A stretch of 64,000 nucleotides of DNA from Liquorilactobacillus sicerae (GTDB lineage: Bacteria > Bacillota > Bacilli > Lactobacillales > Lactobacillaceae): positions 62,001 to 126,000 of the forward strand of contig NZ_JAHAVQ010000007.1 in assembly GCF_029916425.1 (NCBI RefSeq), given 5' to 3'. The notes under the pieces were generated by a model. That model was given only the letters and a program-made list of their open reading frames with translations. It was not told the origin of the DNA and made no database searches. Of this stretch, positions 44,976-54,301 are shown in pieces; position 1 is the first letter of the stretch, and each line of letters opens with the position of its first letter. The position numbers and the translations under genes were made by a program.

Positions 44976-45761
44976 CTAACTTGTAAATTGATTAATTGTG
45001 CCTAATATATCATCTGTCGTTTCTAACGAACGCGCATTTAGTTCATATGCTCGTTGCGTTAAGATTAAATTACTCATGGAATCACTTAAATCAACTGTAG
45101 AATCTTCTAGGCAATACTGCTTGATACTTCCAAAGTTGGAACCTCCATTCGCTGAAGATAATAGATTTCCTCCAGTTAACTGGTACAAGTTATTGCCAAC
45201 TTCTTGCAAATCCTGCAAATCTGTCGGCTGATAAAGAGTTACCGTACCAACTTGGGTAGTTTGTCCATCACTTTCAATTGACACTTGTCCTGATGAACTA
45301 ACTGTTAAAGTTCCTTGTGGCCACTGGCTCTCTGGAATTGTTGTTTGAATATCAAGCTTATATCCACTACTATTAACTATATTACCGTCAGCATCCTGAT
45401 GAAAATCTCCATCTCTTGTTAAATAAAGTTGCCCACTGGAATCTCGAACACCAAAAAATCCGTTGCCTTCAATTGCTAAATCATATTGTGAGTCAGTAGA
45501 CTTTAAATCTCCTTGGGTAAAATTGATTGATTCCTGTTGTGCTGTCATACCAGATGCAATTCCTAAACTTTCTTGTTGACTAGTATCATAATTCGCATCT
45601 CGCTGGGTAATCGAGTTTTCTAGTGCCTCACCAAAACTTGTATCTCGACTTTTATATCCAACTGTACTAACATTAGAGACATTATTTGCAATAGTATCCA
45701 AACTATTTTGAAGTCCATCTAGTCCACTTTGATTAATTGATAAGATATCGCTAACATTCAT
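44976..45761 (-). CDS. flgG: Flagellar distal rod protein, FlgG/FlhP type
   Basis: 261 residues: SGLDGLQNSLDTIANNVSNV and VGYKSRDTSF at the start, LAIEGNGFFGVRD with LYLTRDGDFHQD in the core, and the C-terminal LILTQRAYELNARSLETTDDIL. These define the FlgF/FlgG group. It is probably the distal rod subunit (FlhP in Bacillus naming). Assignment between flgF and flgG for the two neighbouring paralogues rests on gene order and the C-terminal helix. Confidence 0.85.
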   Translation of the reverse strand: MNVSDILSINQSGLDGLQNSLDTIANNVSNVSTVGYKSRDTSFGEALENSITQRDANYDTSQQESLGIASGMTAQQESINFTQGDLKSTDSQYDLAIEGNGFFGVRDSSGQLYLTRDGDFHQDADGNIVNSSGYKLDIQTTIPESQWPQGTLTVSSSGQVSIESDGQTTQVGTVTLYQPTDLQDLQEVGNNLYQLTGGNLLSSANGGSNFGSIKQYCLEDSTVDLSDSMSNLILTQRAYELNARSLETTDDILGTINQFTS

Positions 45762-45778
45762 TATGAAATCCCCCCAAG

Positions 45779-46489
45779 CTAAATCTTGCCAAGGTAATTA
45801 ACTGCTTTATCTAAGGTTTGGTTAGTTGCACTTAAGGCCTTTTGATTGGCTTCAAATTCCCGCGAAGTTTGAATTAAAGATACCATTTCATCTGATGCTG
45901 ATACATTTGATTCTTCAAGGTATCCTTGTTCAATGTTAGGCGAAGCAACTTGAGTACCCGCACTTTGACTAGAATAATAAGCATTACCTAAGCTTTGAAG
46001 TGTCTGATCATCATCAAAAGAAACAATACCAAAATCAGGAGTCCCCGTCGTCGTTGCTGTCACAGGATTTCCGTTGGCACTTAATACCTGATAGCCTTCT
46101 TGTGTAACGTATTGATTTTGATCATTAAGTTCAAAATTACCATTTCTTGTATAAGCTATTTGTCCATTACTCATTCTAACTGTAAAGTAACCATCACTAT
46201 TAATTGCAAAGTCTGTCGAACGACCAGTTGATTCAAGTGCTCCCTTAGAAGAATCCAAGTAAGAGCCCGCTATATAATTGCCATACGTAAAACCATCATA
46301 ATCGATACGCTGATCGTTATCTTCTCCACCTTGATAGTTATGCATTTGAACTTCTTTATAAGTTGATTGAAATAATTCTTTTGCCTGATAACCTGTTGTT
46401 TCAATATTTGCAATATTCGCACTAGTATTCTCTTGCCTTTTTTCCAAAATATTGACACTTTGATAAAGGGTATCTAATCCTCTGATCAT
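45779..46489 (-). CDS. flgF: Flagellar rod protein, FlgF/FlhO type
   Basis: 236 residues: IRGLDTLYQSVNILEKRQEN, TSANIANIETTGYQAKELF, the core FAINSDGYFTVRMSNGQIAY with TRNGNFELN, and the end LIQTSREFEANQKALSATNQTL. It is a rod subunit paralogous to the next gene (FlhO in Bacillus naming). It overlaps the end of fliA by 4 bases. Confidence 0.85.
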   Translation of the reverse strand: MIRGLDTLYQSVNILEKRQENTSANIANIETTGYQAKELFQSTYKEVQMHNYQGGEDNDQRIDYDGFTYGNYIAGSYLDSSKGALESTGRSTDFAINSDGYFTVRMSNGQIAYTRNGNFELNDQNQYVTQEGYQVLSANGNPVTATTTGTPDFGIVSFDDDQTLQSLGNAYYSSQSAGTQVASPNIEQGYLEESNVSASDEMVSLIQTSREFEANQKALSATNQTLDKAVNYLGKI

Positions 46490-47193
46490 TTCATTTCCTC
46501 CTCAATCAAGTCTCGAAGCTTTATAATTATTTTTCCATGAATTTGGGAGACACGAGCAACCGAGATATCTAATATTTTAGAAATTTCTTTCAAAGTTGCC
46601 CCTTGCTGATAGTACAAACTTAAAACCAGTTGCTCACGCTGACTTAACCTTTTGATCGCTAAAACAAGAGCATCTTTCTTTTCTTGGTATAACAACTTTC
46701 TCTCACCATTTTGCGCTTTAGAATCTTCTAAAACATCTTCCAATGAAAATGAATCTGACTGCGGAAAAATAGTACTTTCCAATGAAATACTTGCTAAATA
46801 ATGAATACCTTCATAAATTTCATTCAGTTGAGCAATTGAGATATTCATTGCTTGAGTAATTTCTTGATCCGTAGCTTCTCTTTTCAGTTTTTGATCAAGA
46901 TTTTGTTTAACTTGATAATAATTGTTGATTCTTGCCATTTTATAACGAGAAAGTTTGGCATGTTGACGAACCTCATCTATAATCGCTCCTTTGATCCGGA
47001 TTTTAGCATAACTTTCAAATGGAACTTTTTTATTATTATCAAATTTTTGTAAAGCATCAATTAAACCAATGACCCCTGTATCATATAAGTCCCCATATTC
47101 ATATTCAGAATTTTTTATGGAGATTCGGTTTACAACCTTTTCAACTAAAGGCAAATATTTGACGACCTTGTCTTCAAGTTTTTCGCCATACAT
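46486..47193 (-). CDS. fliA: Flagellar sigma factor FliA (sigma-28, SigD)
   Basis: 235 residues with regions 2, 3 and 4 of a group 3 sigma factor: YLPLVEKVVNRIS and DTGVIGLIDALQKFD (region 2), EVRQHAKLSRYKMARINNYY (region 3), and LSLYYQQGATLKEISKILDI then VARVSQIHGKI (region 4 helix-turn-helix). The ATG at 47193 has GGAAGGAG 7 bases upstream; the longer frame start overlaps that site. It should recognise the TAAA/CGATAT promoters in this window and be held by FlgM. Confidence 0.95.
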   Translation of the reverse strand: MYGEKLEDKVVKYLPLVEKVVNRISIKNSEYEYGDLYDTGVIGLIDALQKFDNNKKVPFESYAKIRIKGAIIDEVRQHAKLSRYKMARINNYYQVKQNLDQKLKREATDQEITQAMNISIAQLNEIYEGIHYLASISLESTIFPQSDSFSLEDVLEDSKAQNGERKLLYQEKKDALVLAIKRLSQREQLVLSLYYQQGATLKEISKILDISVARVSQIHGKIIIKLRDLIEEEMK

Positions 47194-47223
47194 TAAAAGA
47201 CTCCTTCCAACCTGTATCAATTA

Positions 47224-49290
47224 TCAAAAATCAATACTTCCAACGGTTTGAATCTTAACCTCATTGGGAATTTCATTTAATGAAAGAACCGCAATATCAG
47301 GATAATTCATTGAAATCAATTTTCTAAACACTAATCTGATTTTGGGCGATGCCAAAATAACAAAATTTGTATTCTTCATTACCAATTCCTTTTGAACTTT
47401 TCCTACAGCTTTCAAAATTTGATTAACTGCTTCTGATTTTAAAATTGGATAGGATCCTGTCGGTGTTTTTTGAATATTTTGAGCAACCATTTCTTCCACG
47501 CGTGGATGAATTGTAACAATATTAATTAACTGCGACTCACCAGCATATTTAGCAGCAATAGTTCTTTTCAATGCTTGACGAACATATTCCGTTAAAACTT
47601 CGGTGTCCTTAGTAACCGGTCCATAATCAGCTAAGGTCTCTAAAATAACTGTCAGATCATTAATCGGAATTTGCTCTGCTAAAAGATTTTGTAATACTTT
47701 TTGAACTTCCCCCAAACGCATGACATCTGGTATTAACTCATCAATTACAACTCCTGACTGTTTCTTAATTCCTTCTAACAGTTTTTTTACTTCTTGTCTG
47801 CCTAATAGCTCCGTTGCATGCTTGGAAATGATATCCTTTAAATGAGTTGCAATTACAGTCAAAGGTTCAATAATTGTATAATTTTGTAATTCTGCCTTTT
47901 CTTTATCCTTAGCATCAATCCAGAGAGCATCCAAATGAAATGCAGGATCCTTAGTTTTGATACCTTTAAAAGAAAACTTATCATTATCCTGAGCAATAAT
48001 CATAAACTTATTCGGATAAATTTTACCTTTTGTTACCTCATTCCCACGAACTTTAATTGAATATTCATTCGACTCTAAATACAAGTTATCTCTTATTCTA
48101 ACCGGACCAATTAAGATACCCAACTCCTTAGCAATTTGCTGACGAATTGAAACAATCCGGTCCATTAAACTATTTTCAATTGAACTGTCTACTAAAGAAA
48201 TCAAGCCATATCCGATTTCAATTGCCAAAGGGTCAACTTGAAAAGAGGCGACTGATTGTTTGACCTGCTGACTTGACTTTTTCTTCTTTAGTTCCAGTTT
48301 TTGCTCTTGGCGTTTTTTCTTCAATAACGTCCTGACAGTTCTTTTTTCCAATAGAGAACTGATGAAAAAAAGTATAACCCCCACTGATGCAAATGGGATG
48401 AACGGGAAACCGGAAACAACTGATAAAATTAATAAAACCACAGCAATAATTCTAAATAGTTGCGGATTACGTAATATATCAGCTGATAAAGAAGATCCAA
48501 AAGATTGTTCATTATCAGAACGAGTAACAATAACACCAGTAGCAATTGAAATTAATAAGGAAGGGATCGCACTAACTAAACCATCACCAATTGAAAGTTT
48601 TCCGAATTGACTCAATGCTTCAGTAATTGATAAACTTCCGTTAACTGTAAAGATTATCGGTCCGCCAATCAAATTAATCAAAACTATTAAGATACTAGCA
48701 ATAGCATCACCTTTAACAAACTTACTAGCACCATCCATTGAGCCATAAAAATCAGCCTCACGCTGTAAATCTTCACGCTTTTTTCGGGCAGCCTTTTCAT
48801 CAATTATTCCTGAGTTCAAGTCAGAATCAATTGCCATTTGTTTCCCAGGCATGGCATCCAAAGTAAAGCGAGCAGCAACTTCTGCAACTCGTCCTGTACC
48901 ATTAGTCACAACTGCTAACTGAACAATCATGATAATAACAAATAAAATAATCCCAACAATGTAATTGCTACCCGTCACCACATTAGCAAAAGCGCTAATA
49001 ACTTGACCAGCACTACCATCAGTTAGAATTAAGCGAGTTGACGCCATGTTTAAGCCCAATTTATACATCGTAGTAAACAACAGTAAAGTTGGAAATGAAG
49101 AAAACTCTAATACTGATTTAGTGAATAAAGTTATTAATAAAATATTCATTGAGAGAGTTAAATTGATAACGATCAAAATATCCAGCAACACGCTGGGTAA
49201 TGGGATAATAATTAATGCGATAATAGTAACGACTAAAAAAGACACCCAGATATCAGATTTAGTCATATTTTTGCCAAATATTCGATTCAT
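47224..49290 (-). CDS. flhA: Flagellar export gate protein FlhA
   Basis: 688 residues. The N-terminal half has eight predicted membrane helices, with the FHIPEP-family loop RVAEVAARFTLDAMPGKQMA and IDSDLNSGIIDEKAARKKRE. The cytoplasmic half (from about 330) forms the nonameric ring that receives chaperone-substrate complexes. It passes protons and selects substrates. Length and order are normal. In many Gram-positive clusters flhF and flhG follow flhA; here fliA follows directly. Confidence 0.97.
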   Translation of the reverse strand: MNRIFGKNMTKSDIWVSFLVVTIIALIIIPLPSVLLDILIVINLTLSMNILLITLFTKSVLEFSSFPTLLLFTTMYKLGLNMASTRLILTDGSAGQVISAFANVVTGSNYIVGIILFVIIMIVQLAVVTNGTGRVAEVAARFTLDAMPGKQMAIDSDLNSGIIDEKAARKKREDLQREADFYGSMDGASKFVKGDAIASILIVLINLIGGPIIFTVNGSLSITEALSQFGKLSIGDGLVSAIPSLLISIATGVIVTRSDNEQSFGSSLSADILRNPQLFRIIAVVLLILSVVSGFPFIPFASVGVILFFISSLLEKRTVRTLLKKKRQEQKLELKKKKSSQQVKQSVASFQVDPLAIEIGYGLISLVDSSIENSLMDRIVSIRQQIAKELGILIGPVRIRDNLYLESNEYSIKVRGNEVTKGKIYPNKFMIIAQDNDKFSFKGIKTKDPAFHLDALWIDAKDKEKAELQNYTIIEPLTVIATHLKDIISKHATELLGRQEVKKLLEGIKKQSGVVIDELIPDVMRLGEVQKVLQNLLAEQIPINDLTVILETLADYGPVTKDTEVLTEYVRQALKRTIAAKYAGESQLINIVTIHPRVEEMVAQNIQKTPTGSYPILKSEAVNQILKAVGKVQKELVMKNTNFVILASPKIRLVFRKLISMNYPDIAVLSLNEIPNEVKIQTVGSIDF

Positions 49291-49311
49291 AATACTTGAC
49301 GCTCCTTACTC

Positions 49312-50379
49312 TCAAATTTTATTCTGATTTTCCTCATTTAATTTGTAAACTGTTGCAATAACCTCAGCTACTGATTCATATAGTTCTACTGGGACAAAAT
49401 CTCCTGGTTCAACTTGACGATAAAGTGCCCATGCTAAGGGCCGGTTTTCAATAATTGGCACTTGCTGCTTTTTGGCTTCTTCTTTCATTCGTTGTGCCAA
49501 CCGGTCTGCACCTTTAGCCAACAGAACCGGCACACCTTCATCATTTTTGTCATATTTAATTGCCAATGCTAAATGCGTTGGATTTGTAACCAAAACCGTT
49601 GCATTTTTAACTTGTTGGAGAGAGTTACGAATCATAGCTATATATTTAGAACGGCGTTTTGACTTAAATTTTGGATCTCCTTCACGTTGCTTAAACTCGT
49701 CTTTTACTTCTTGTTTAGTCATTTTCAAATCCCGTCGATGCGTATAAAATTGAAAACCATAATCAAAAAATCCCAAAACAAGCAAAATAATTGAAATTTC
49801 AAGTGAAAGGCTTTGGGCAAATTTCAATAAAAAGTAAAGATCTTGGACTGGTTCAACATCACTTAGATTACACAGCGTGGGCAAATACTTCATAAACTTT
49901 TGATAACAGAAATAAACAACTATTAAAAATTTAGCAATTGTTTTTATCAGGTTTTCCAATCCTCGTATACTAAAAATTTGTTTAAAGCCACTCAATGGAT
50001 TGATTTTTTTAAAATCCGGTTTTATTGTTTTAGCAGTAAAAACTACCCCAACCTGTAAAAAATTCGTTAAAAAGCCTAATGAAAGACTGATAGCAAAAAA
50101 AGGAGCTGAAAGAAATAGTATCATAAGCATTATTTGAACTGCAATCTTAGGTAAATCTGTAATCATTTGTCGATAATTAGCTAATTGTTCAAAATTTTCG
50201 ATCATGTAAGGCAATATATGTTCGACTACAAATTCCCATAATGGAACAAAAACGCAGGCAAAAACAAGTAATAAAATTGCAGAATTTAGATCTTGACTTC
50301 GCGGTATATTTCCTTCACGTCTTGCTTGACGTAATCGATAAGCAGTTGGTTTTTCAGTTTTACTATCTCTATCTTTCAT
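49312..50379 (-). CDS. flhB: Flagellar export switch protein FlhB
   Basis: 355 residues: a basic cytoplasmic start, four membrane helices between about 30 and 210, and a cytoplasmic domain with the self-cleaving VLVTNPTHLALAIKYD site at about residue 265. Cleavage at Asn-Pro switches export from hook to filament substrates. FliK, also encoded here, should trigger that switch. Length is normal. Confidence 0.96.
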   Translation of the reverse strand: MKDRDSKTEKPTAYRLRQARREGNIPRSQDLNSAILLLVFACVFVPLWEFVVEHILPYMIENFEQLANYRQMITDLPKIAVQIMLMILFLSAPFFAISLSLGFLTNFLQVGVVFTAKTIKPDFKKINPLSGFKQIFSIRGLENLIKTIAKFLIVVYFCYQKFMKYLPTLCNLSDVEPVQDLYFLLKFAQSLSLEISIILLVLGFFDYGFQFYTHRRDLKMTKQEVKDEFKQREGDPKFKSKRRSKYIAMIRNSLQQVKNATVLVTNPTHLALAIKYDKNDEGVPVLLAKGADRLAQRMKEEAKKQQVPIIENRPLAWALYRQVEPGDFVPVELYESVAEVIATVYKLNEENQNKI

Positions 50380-50388
50380 TTTTACCTC

Positions 50389-51150
50389 TTATTTAAGTGC
50401 TCTGACAAACTCTTCCATATTAGTAACACTATGTGGTAAAACTTGCTGTAACGTATCAACAATGTTTGGCAACATAATTAAAACTATTAAAAAACTCAAC
50501 CCCGCCTGCAATGATAAGCTAAGCATCAAAACGTTCAGTTGCGGAACTGAACGTGAGATAATGCCCAGTAATAAATTAACTATCAGCATCGTGATTACCA
50601 AAGGTGCTGCTAATTCAATCGCCATTATAAATGTACGACAAAATAATCTAACAACACCCTGGATAGTAGCTCCATCTGCCATCCCACCAGTTAAAGGAAT
50701 TATTTTAAAAGATTTAATGACACCGATTATCAGTTGTTGATGAAGATTCATCATAAAAAAGAGTGCCACAGCTAACCAATAATACATTTTCCCATATTGC
50801 GAAGACATAACCTGAAAAGTTGAGTCATAAGCTTGAGCCATTGAAAAACCAACTTGAAAATCAATCATTTGTCCAGCGATTGAGATTGCATTAAAAACTA
50901 ATTGCCCAATATATCCCATCGCTAATCCAACCAAGATTTCTTTAACAACTATCAGTAAAAAGGCTATTAGGCTAGTTATTACATGATAATTATCAATTTG
51001 AGGGTAAACTGATACGATAATACCAAACCCCAAAATTATTTTTGCTAGATTGGGAAAGTCTTTCTGTGAAAAAACGGGAGCTGCCGCAATAAATGACATG
51101 ATTCGGCACAATAAAAGTGCCACTACCTGAATTTGACCATTCGAAATCAA
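50389..51150 (-). CDS. fliR: Flagellar export protein FliR
   Basis: 253 residues with about six membrane helices. LIVVKEILVGLAMGYIGQLV and FNAISIAGQMIDFQVGFSMA are the FliR/SctT conserved blocks. FliR joins FliP and FliQ in the export pore. It lies 9 bases from flhB and 13 bases from fliQ. Confidence 0.94.
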   Translation of the reverse strand: MISNGQIQVVALLLCRIMSFIAAAPVFSQKDFPNLAKIILGFGIIVSVYPQIDNYHVITSLIAFLLIVVKEILVGLAMGYIGQLVFNAISIAGQMIDFQVGFSMAQAYDSTFQVMSSQYGKMYYWLAVALFFMMNLHQQLIIGVIKSFKIIPLTGGMADGATIQGVVRLFCRTFIMAIELAAPLVITMLIVNLLLGIISRSVPQLNVLMLSLSLQAGLSFLIVLIMLPNIVDTLQQVLPHSVTNMEEFVRALK

Positions 51151-51163
51151 AGCATGTCTCTCC

Positions 51164-51427
51164 TCACTGTGATGAAATCAGCTTAAATATATATTTAACA
51201 AACTCCAACAATATATTTATCATAAAATTCCCAGTAAGAATCAAAGTTAAAAATACAGCCACTAGTTTAGGCACAAAACTCAATGTCTGTTCCTGAATCT
51301 GAGTAGTAGCCTGCAAAATACTAATAATTAAACCGACTATCATTCCCACTATCAAAACCGGTCCAGAAACCAATAATACTCGAATAAATGTATCTCGCAT
51401 TATATCCATGACTAACTCAACTGACAT
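51164..51427 (-). CDS. fliQ: Flagellar export protein FliQ
   Basis: 87 residues with two membrane helices (about 16-38 and 52-72) and the family block SILQATTQIQEQTLSFVPK. FliQ is part of the FliPQR core pore. Short length is normal for the family. Confidence 0.95.
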   Translation of the reverse strand: MSVELVMDIMRDTFIRVLLVSGPVLIVGMIVGLIISILQATTQIQEQTLSFVPKLVAVFLTLILTGNFMINILLEFVKYIFKLISSQ

Positions 51428-51440
51428 CTAGTGTTCCTCC

Positions 51441-52214
51441 TTAGCTGTTGAAACTTTTAATTAAAGATTCCACCAGTAAATACCAACCATCAGAAAGTAC
51501 AAATAATAAAAGTTTAAATGGTAATGAGATCATCACTGGAGGCAACATCACCATTCCCATTGACATCAATACACTTGAAACTACCATATCAATAATTAAA
51601 AAAGGAATAAAAATCAAGAAACCAATACTAAAGGCCGTTCTTAATTCACTTAAAATGAACGCAGGTGTAATAATTGTTAATGGTATCTTTTTATATGAAC
51701 TATATTTCTGATTTGGATGATCACTTTGAGAAACAAATAGTTGAATATCCTTTTGACGTGTTTGTCGATACATAAATTTCTTGACGCTGATCTCCGAACG
51801 ATTAATTGCTTGTGTTCGGGTAATTTCTTGTTTTTCATATGGAACTACTGCCTGCTGATAGATATTACTATATGTAGGCCGCATAATGAAAAAAGTTAAA
51901 AATAAAGCCAAACCAATCAACACTTGGTTAGGAGGATTTGACTGTGTACCTAAAGCACTTCGCGTAAAAGAAAGCACCATGATAATTCGTGTAAAAGATG
52001 TTGTCATTACTAGCAAAAGCGGAATAAAAGACAAGATTGTTAACAGTAAAAAAGTATTAATAATCTGAGACGAGCTGCCATTACTCCCCAGTAAATTGTT
52101 GACTGTTGAAGAAAGGTTTTTCGCATTAATAGCTAAAACCGGTGTTGCTATATTTAAAGTAAAAATTAAAGTTGCAAGCCCTGCTGCTAACGGTAAAAAA
52201 ACCTTTCTTTTCAT
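51441..52214 (-). CDS. fliP: Flagellar export protein FliP
   Basis: 257 residues with a cleavable-looking N-terminal signal (FLPLAAGLATLIFTLNIATP) and four membrane helices. The LLTILSFIPLLLVMTTSFTR and GTQSNPPNQVLIGLALFLTF blocks and the C-terminal MGMVMLPPVMISLPFKLLLF are classical FliP. It is the main subunit of the export pore and directly follows fliO. Confidence 0.96.
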   Translation of the reverse strand: MKRKVFLPLAAGLATLIFTLNIATPVLAINAKNLSSTVNNLLGSNGSSSQIINTFLLLTILSFIPLLLVMTTSFTRIIMVLSFTRSALGTQSNPPNQVLIGLALFLTFFIMRPTYSNIYQQAVVPYEKQEITRTQAINRSEISVKKFMYRQTRQKDIQLFVSQSDHPNQKYSSYKKIPLTIITPAFILSELRTAFSIGFLIFIPFLIIDMVVSSVLMSMGMVMLPPVMISLPFKLLLFVLSDGWYLLVESLIKSFNS

Positions 52215-52592
52215 TTACTTCTTCCTCTTTTTATTATCATATCTACTTTGCAAATTATCTTGAAATTTTTTTATCAATTCCTGAAAAGCTTGTTTTGTTT
52301 GTTTCGTATCTGAAAAATTTTGCTGATCAATTATTTTTAATAATTTATGAGCTTCTTGCACTGACAACTCAAACAAAATTTGATTTTGACTCTCAGAAAA
52401 ACTCATCACATACACATGATCCAAAATCTGAACAATTCCAATTGATGAACTCTTACTAACTGGAATTTTCTGCAAAATTCGTAATGCTTTATTAGTCTTC
52501 AATGAATAATGATTCAGATATTTCAAAAAAATGTTAATTAGATAAATAACGATCACTAAACCAATGATCATTTTAATGACTGTTAAAAGCAT
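52215..52592 (-). CDS. fliO: Flagellar biosynthesis protein FliO (FliZ-type)
   Basis: 125 residues: one N-terminal membrane helix (about 4-26) and a small cytoplasmic domain with ALRILQKIPVSKSSSIGIVQ and a basic tail ending RYDNKKRKK. Position between fliL and fliP, size and topology are those of FliO, which helps assemble FliP. Sequence conservation in this family is low. Confidence 0.78.
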   Translation of the reverse strand: MLLTVIKMIIGLVIVIYLINIFLKYLNHYSLKTNKALRILQKIPVSKSSSIGIVQILDHVYVMSFSESQNQILFELSVQEAHKLLKIIDQQNFSDTKQTKQAFQELIKKFQDNLQSRYDNKKRKK

Positions 52593-52606
52593 AGTTCCCC
52601 TCCAAA

Positions 52607-53092
52607 TTACTGGATCACCATATCCGTAATAAATATTTCAGACACCACATTCTTCCCATAATTCTGATTGATCGTCGTTACAAGCTCCTGTTTCAATTGT
52701 GGCGTAGCATTTTGCCCAGACAAAATATCACTTTCTTTTTTTTGGCGTAATACATTAATTACACTATCTCTAATTAAAGCTTGATTCTTCTTGACACCAG
52801 ATGCATCTTTCTTCGAGATAACTAATGATAGTTTTATACTAATGTACTTTTGAGAACTTGAGCCATCAGTTGCCAAATTAACTAAAAACTTATTCATCGG
52901 ATATATTTCTTTACTAGCAGCTACACCACCAGTTTTTTCTTTTTTTTCCGTTTTATTTTCGTTACCTAAATATTTGCTAGCAAGATAATTCCCAGCGACT
53001 CCACCTCCAACGGCTAAAACCAAAACGAGTGGAATAATAATCAGCCATTTTCTTCCCTTAGATTTTTTCTTGCCATTTTCTTCATCTGCCAT
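52607..53092 (-). CDS. fliL: Flagellar basal body-associated protein FliL
   Basis: 161 residues: a basic start, one membrane helix (about 15-35) and an extracellular domain with MNKFLVNLATDGSSSQKYIS and the C-terminal SEIFITDMVIQ. FliL surrounds or supports the stators. It is placed between flbD and fliO as in other Gram-positive operons. Confidence 0.88.
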   Translation of the reverse strand: MADEENGKKKSKGRKWLIIIPLVLVLAVGGGVAGNYLASKYLGNENKTEKKEKTGGVAASKEIYPMNKFLVNLATDGSSSQKYISIKLSLVISKKDASGVKKNQALIRDSVINVLRQKKESDILSGQNATPQLKQELVTTINQNYGKNVVSEIFITDMVIQ

Positions 53093-53108
53093 TATCAGTC
53101 ACCTTACT

Positions 53109-53309
53109 CTAAACTCTTCTTTGGATCCCAACTAAAATTTGATGCCGATAGTCAATGATTAACTGTCTAATTTGAATAGCTTTTTCCTTAACTACTAAGA
53201 CTTTACCTGTAGTCAAAGTAACTGTAGTATCAGGCACTTGTTCGACACGATATATTAAGTCTGGATTCAAGTAAAATCTTGAACCATTTAATGATGTTAG
53301 CTCAATCAT
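53109..53309 (-). CDS. flbD: FlbD-family flagellar protein
   Basis: 66 residues from ATG 53309: IELTSLNGSRFYLNPDLIYR, VEQVPDTTVTLTTGKVLVVK, then a helical tail. This is the small FlbD family found between flgE and fliL in Gram-positive flagellar operons; its function is not settled. A GTG five codons upstream is possible, but the family normally starts MIxLTxLNG. Confidence 0.88.
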   Translation of the reverse strand: MIELTSLNGSRFYLNPDLIYRVEQVPDTTVTLTTGKVLVVKEKAIQIRQLIIDYRHQILVGIQRRV

Positions 53310-53350
53310 TTCCTCCCACCTCACCCTAACTTAACAGTAATTAACTGTTT

Positions 53351-54223
53351 TTAGCTTTGTTTTAAGTTAGTCAAAACTTGTAAAATTTCATCTGATGTGG
53401 TGATAACTTTAGCATTAGCTTGATAAGCACGATTAGCAATAATCATTTCAGTAAATTCAGATGACAAATCAACATTTGACATTTCCAATTCACCTGATAC
53501 TAATGAACCTGTACCATCATCTCCAGCTGTTGTATAGTTAGCTGTTCCCGAGTTAGAAGATGTTTCATATAAACTACTACCTACTTTTTCCAAACCACCG
53601 GCATTGTTGAAAGTTGCCAACGCCACTTGTCCCAAAACATATTTAGTGCTTCCATAGGTAGCAGTGAGAATCCCACTTGAGTCAATCGCTAATGACCCGT
53701 CACTGTATTCTTCACCATCTACTTCTGATGGGATGCTTATAGTACTTGGTGTTCCTGAGGTTGAAACTGTATCACTTCCTGTATATTCAGTTGCATCTTC
53801 TGTCCATCCTAAAACTTTTAAACCATCTGATGTTACTAAATTTTTATCACTATCAAGTTCAAAATCACCATTGCGCGTATAGTAAGTTTGCGCATTTTCA
53901 CCAGTTCCCTCAACGGCAAAGTATCCATTACCATCAATATATAGATCAAGATCACTATCGGTTGTTTCTGGTGAACCAGCAGAAGTATCCGTATCAATCG
54001 ATCCAACTTCCGTCCCCAAACCGACTTGTTTAGCATTAATCCCACCTGATGTAGTCGTTGGTGAAGAAGCATTGGAAACAGTTTGACTAATCAAATCTTG
54101 AAAAACAACTCGACTGGACTTATATCCAACTGTATTTGTATTGGCAATATTGTTAGCTACCACATCTAAATCTGTTTGAAAGCTTTTCAATCCACTAACA
54201 CCTGAATAAAGAGATCTTAACAT
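53351..54223 (-). CDS. flgE: Flagellar hook protein FlgE
   Basis: 290 residues: MLRSLYSGVSGLKSFQTDLD, VVANNIANTNTVGYKSSR and VFQDLISQTVS at the start, LYIDGNGYFAVEGTGE in the core, and the C-terminal MIIANRAYQANAKVITTSDE. Size is near that of the Bacillus hook protein and shorter than enteric FlgE. It follows flgD and the TIGR02530-like gene, the normal order for hook genes. Confidence 0.92.
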   Translation of the reverse strand: MLRSLYSGVSGLKSFQTDLDVVANNIANTNTVGYKSSRVVFQDLISQTVSNASSPTTTSGGINAKQVGLGTEVGSIDTDTSAGSPETTDSDLDLYIDGNGYFAVEGTGENAQTYYTRNGDFELDSDKNLVTSDGLKVLGWTEDATEYTGSDTVSTSGTPSTISIPSEVDGEEYSDGSLAIDSSGILTATYGSTKYVLGQVALATFNNAGGLEKVGSSLYETSSNSGTANYTTAGDDGTGSLVSGELEMSNVDLSSEFTEMIIANRAYQANAKVITTSDEILQVLTNLKQS

Positions 54224-54272
54224 TTTAAAATTCCTCCTTAAATCGTATCTTCTTCTGTCATTCGGAAAATAC

Positions 54273-54298
54273 TGTGGCTTCCTTGCGGTCCAGCCACA
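54273..54298 (-). other. Hairpin in the gap before flgE
   Basis: On the minus strand TGTGGCT and AGCCACA form a 7-bp stem around a 12-base loop, in the 78-base gap just upstream of flgE. There is no long T run. It may be an RNA processing or stability element that raises hook mRNA relative to upstream genes. Confidence 0.4.
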
Positions 54299-54301
54299 AA
54301 A

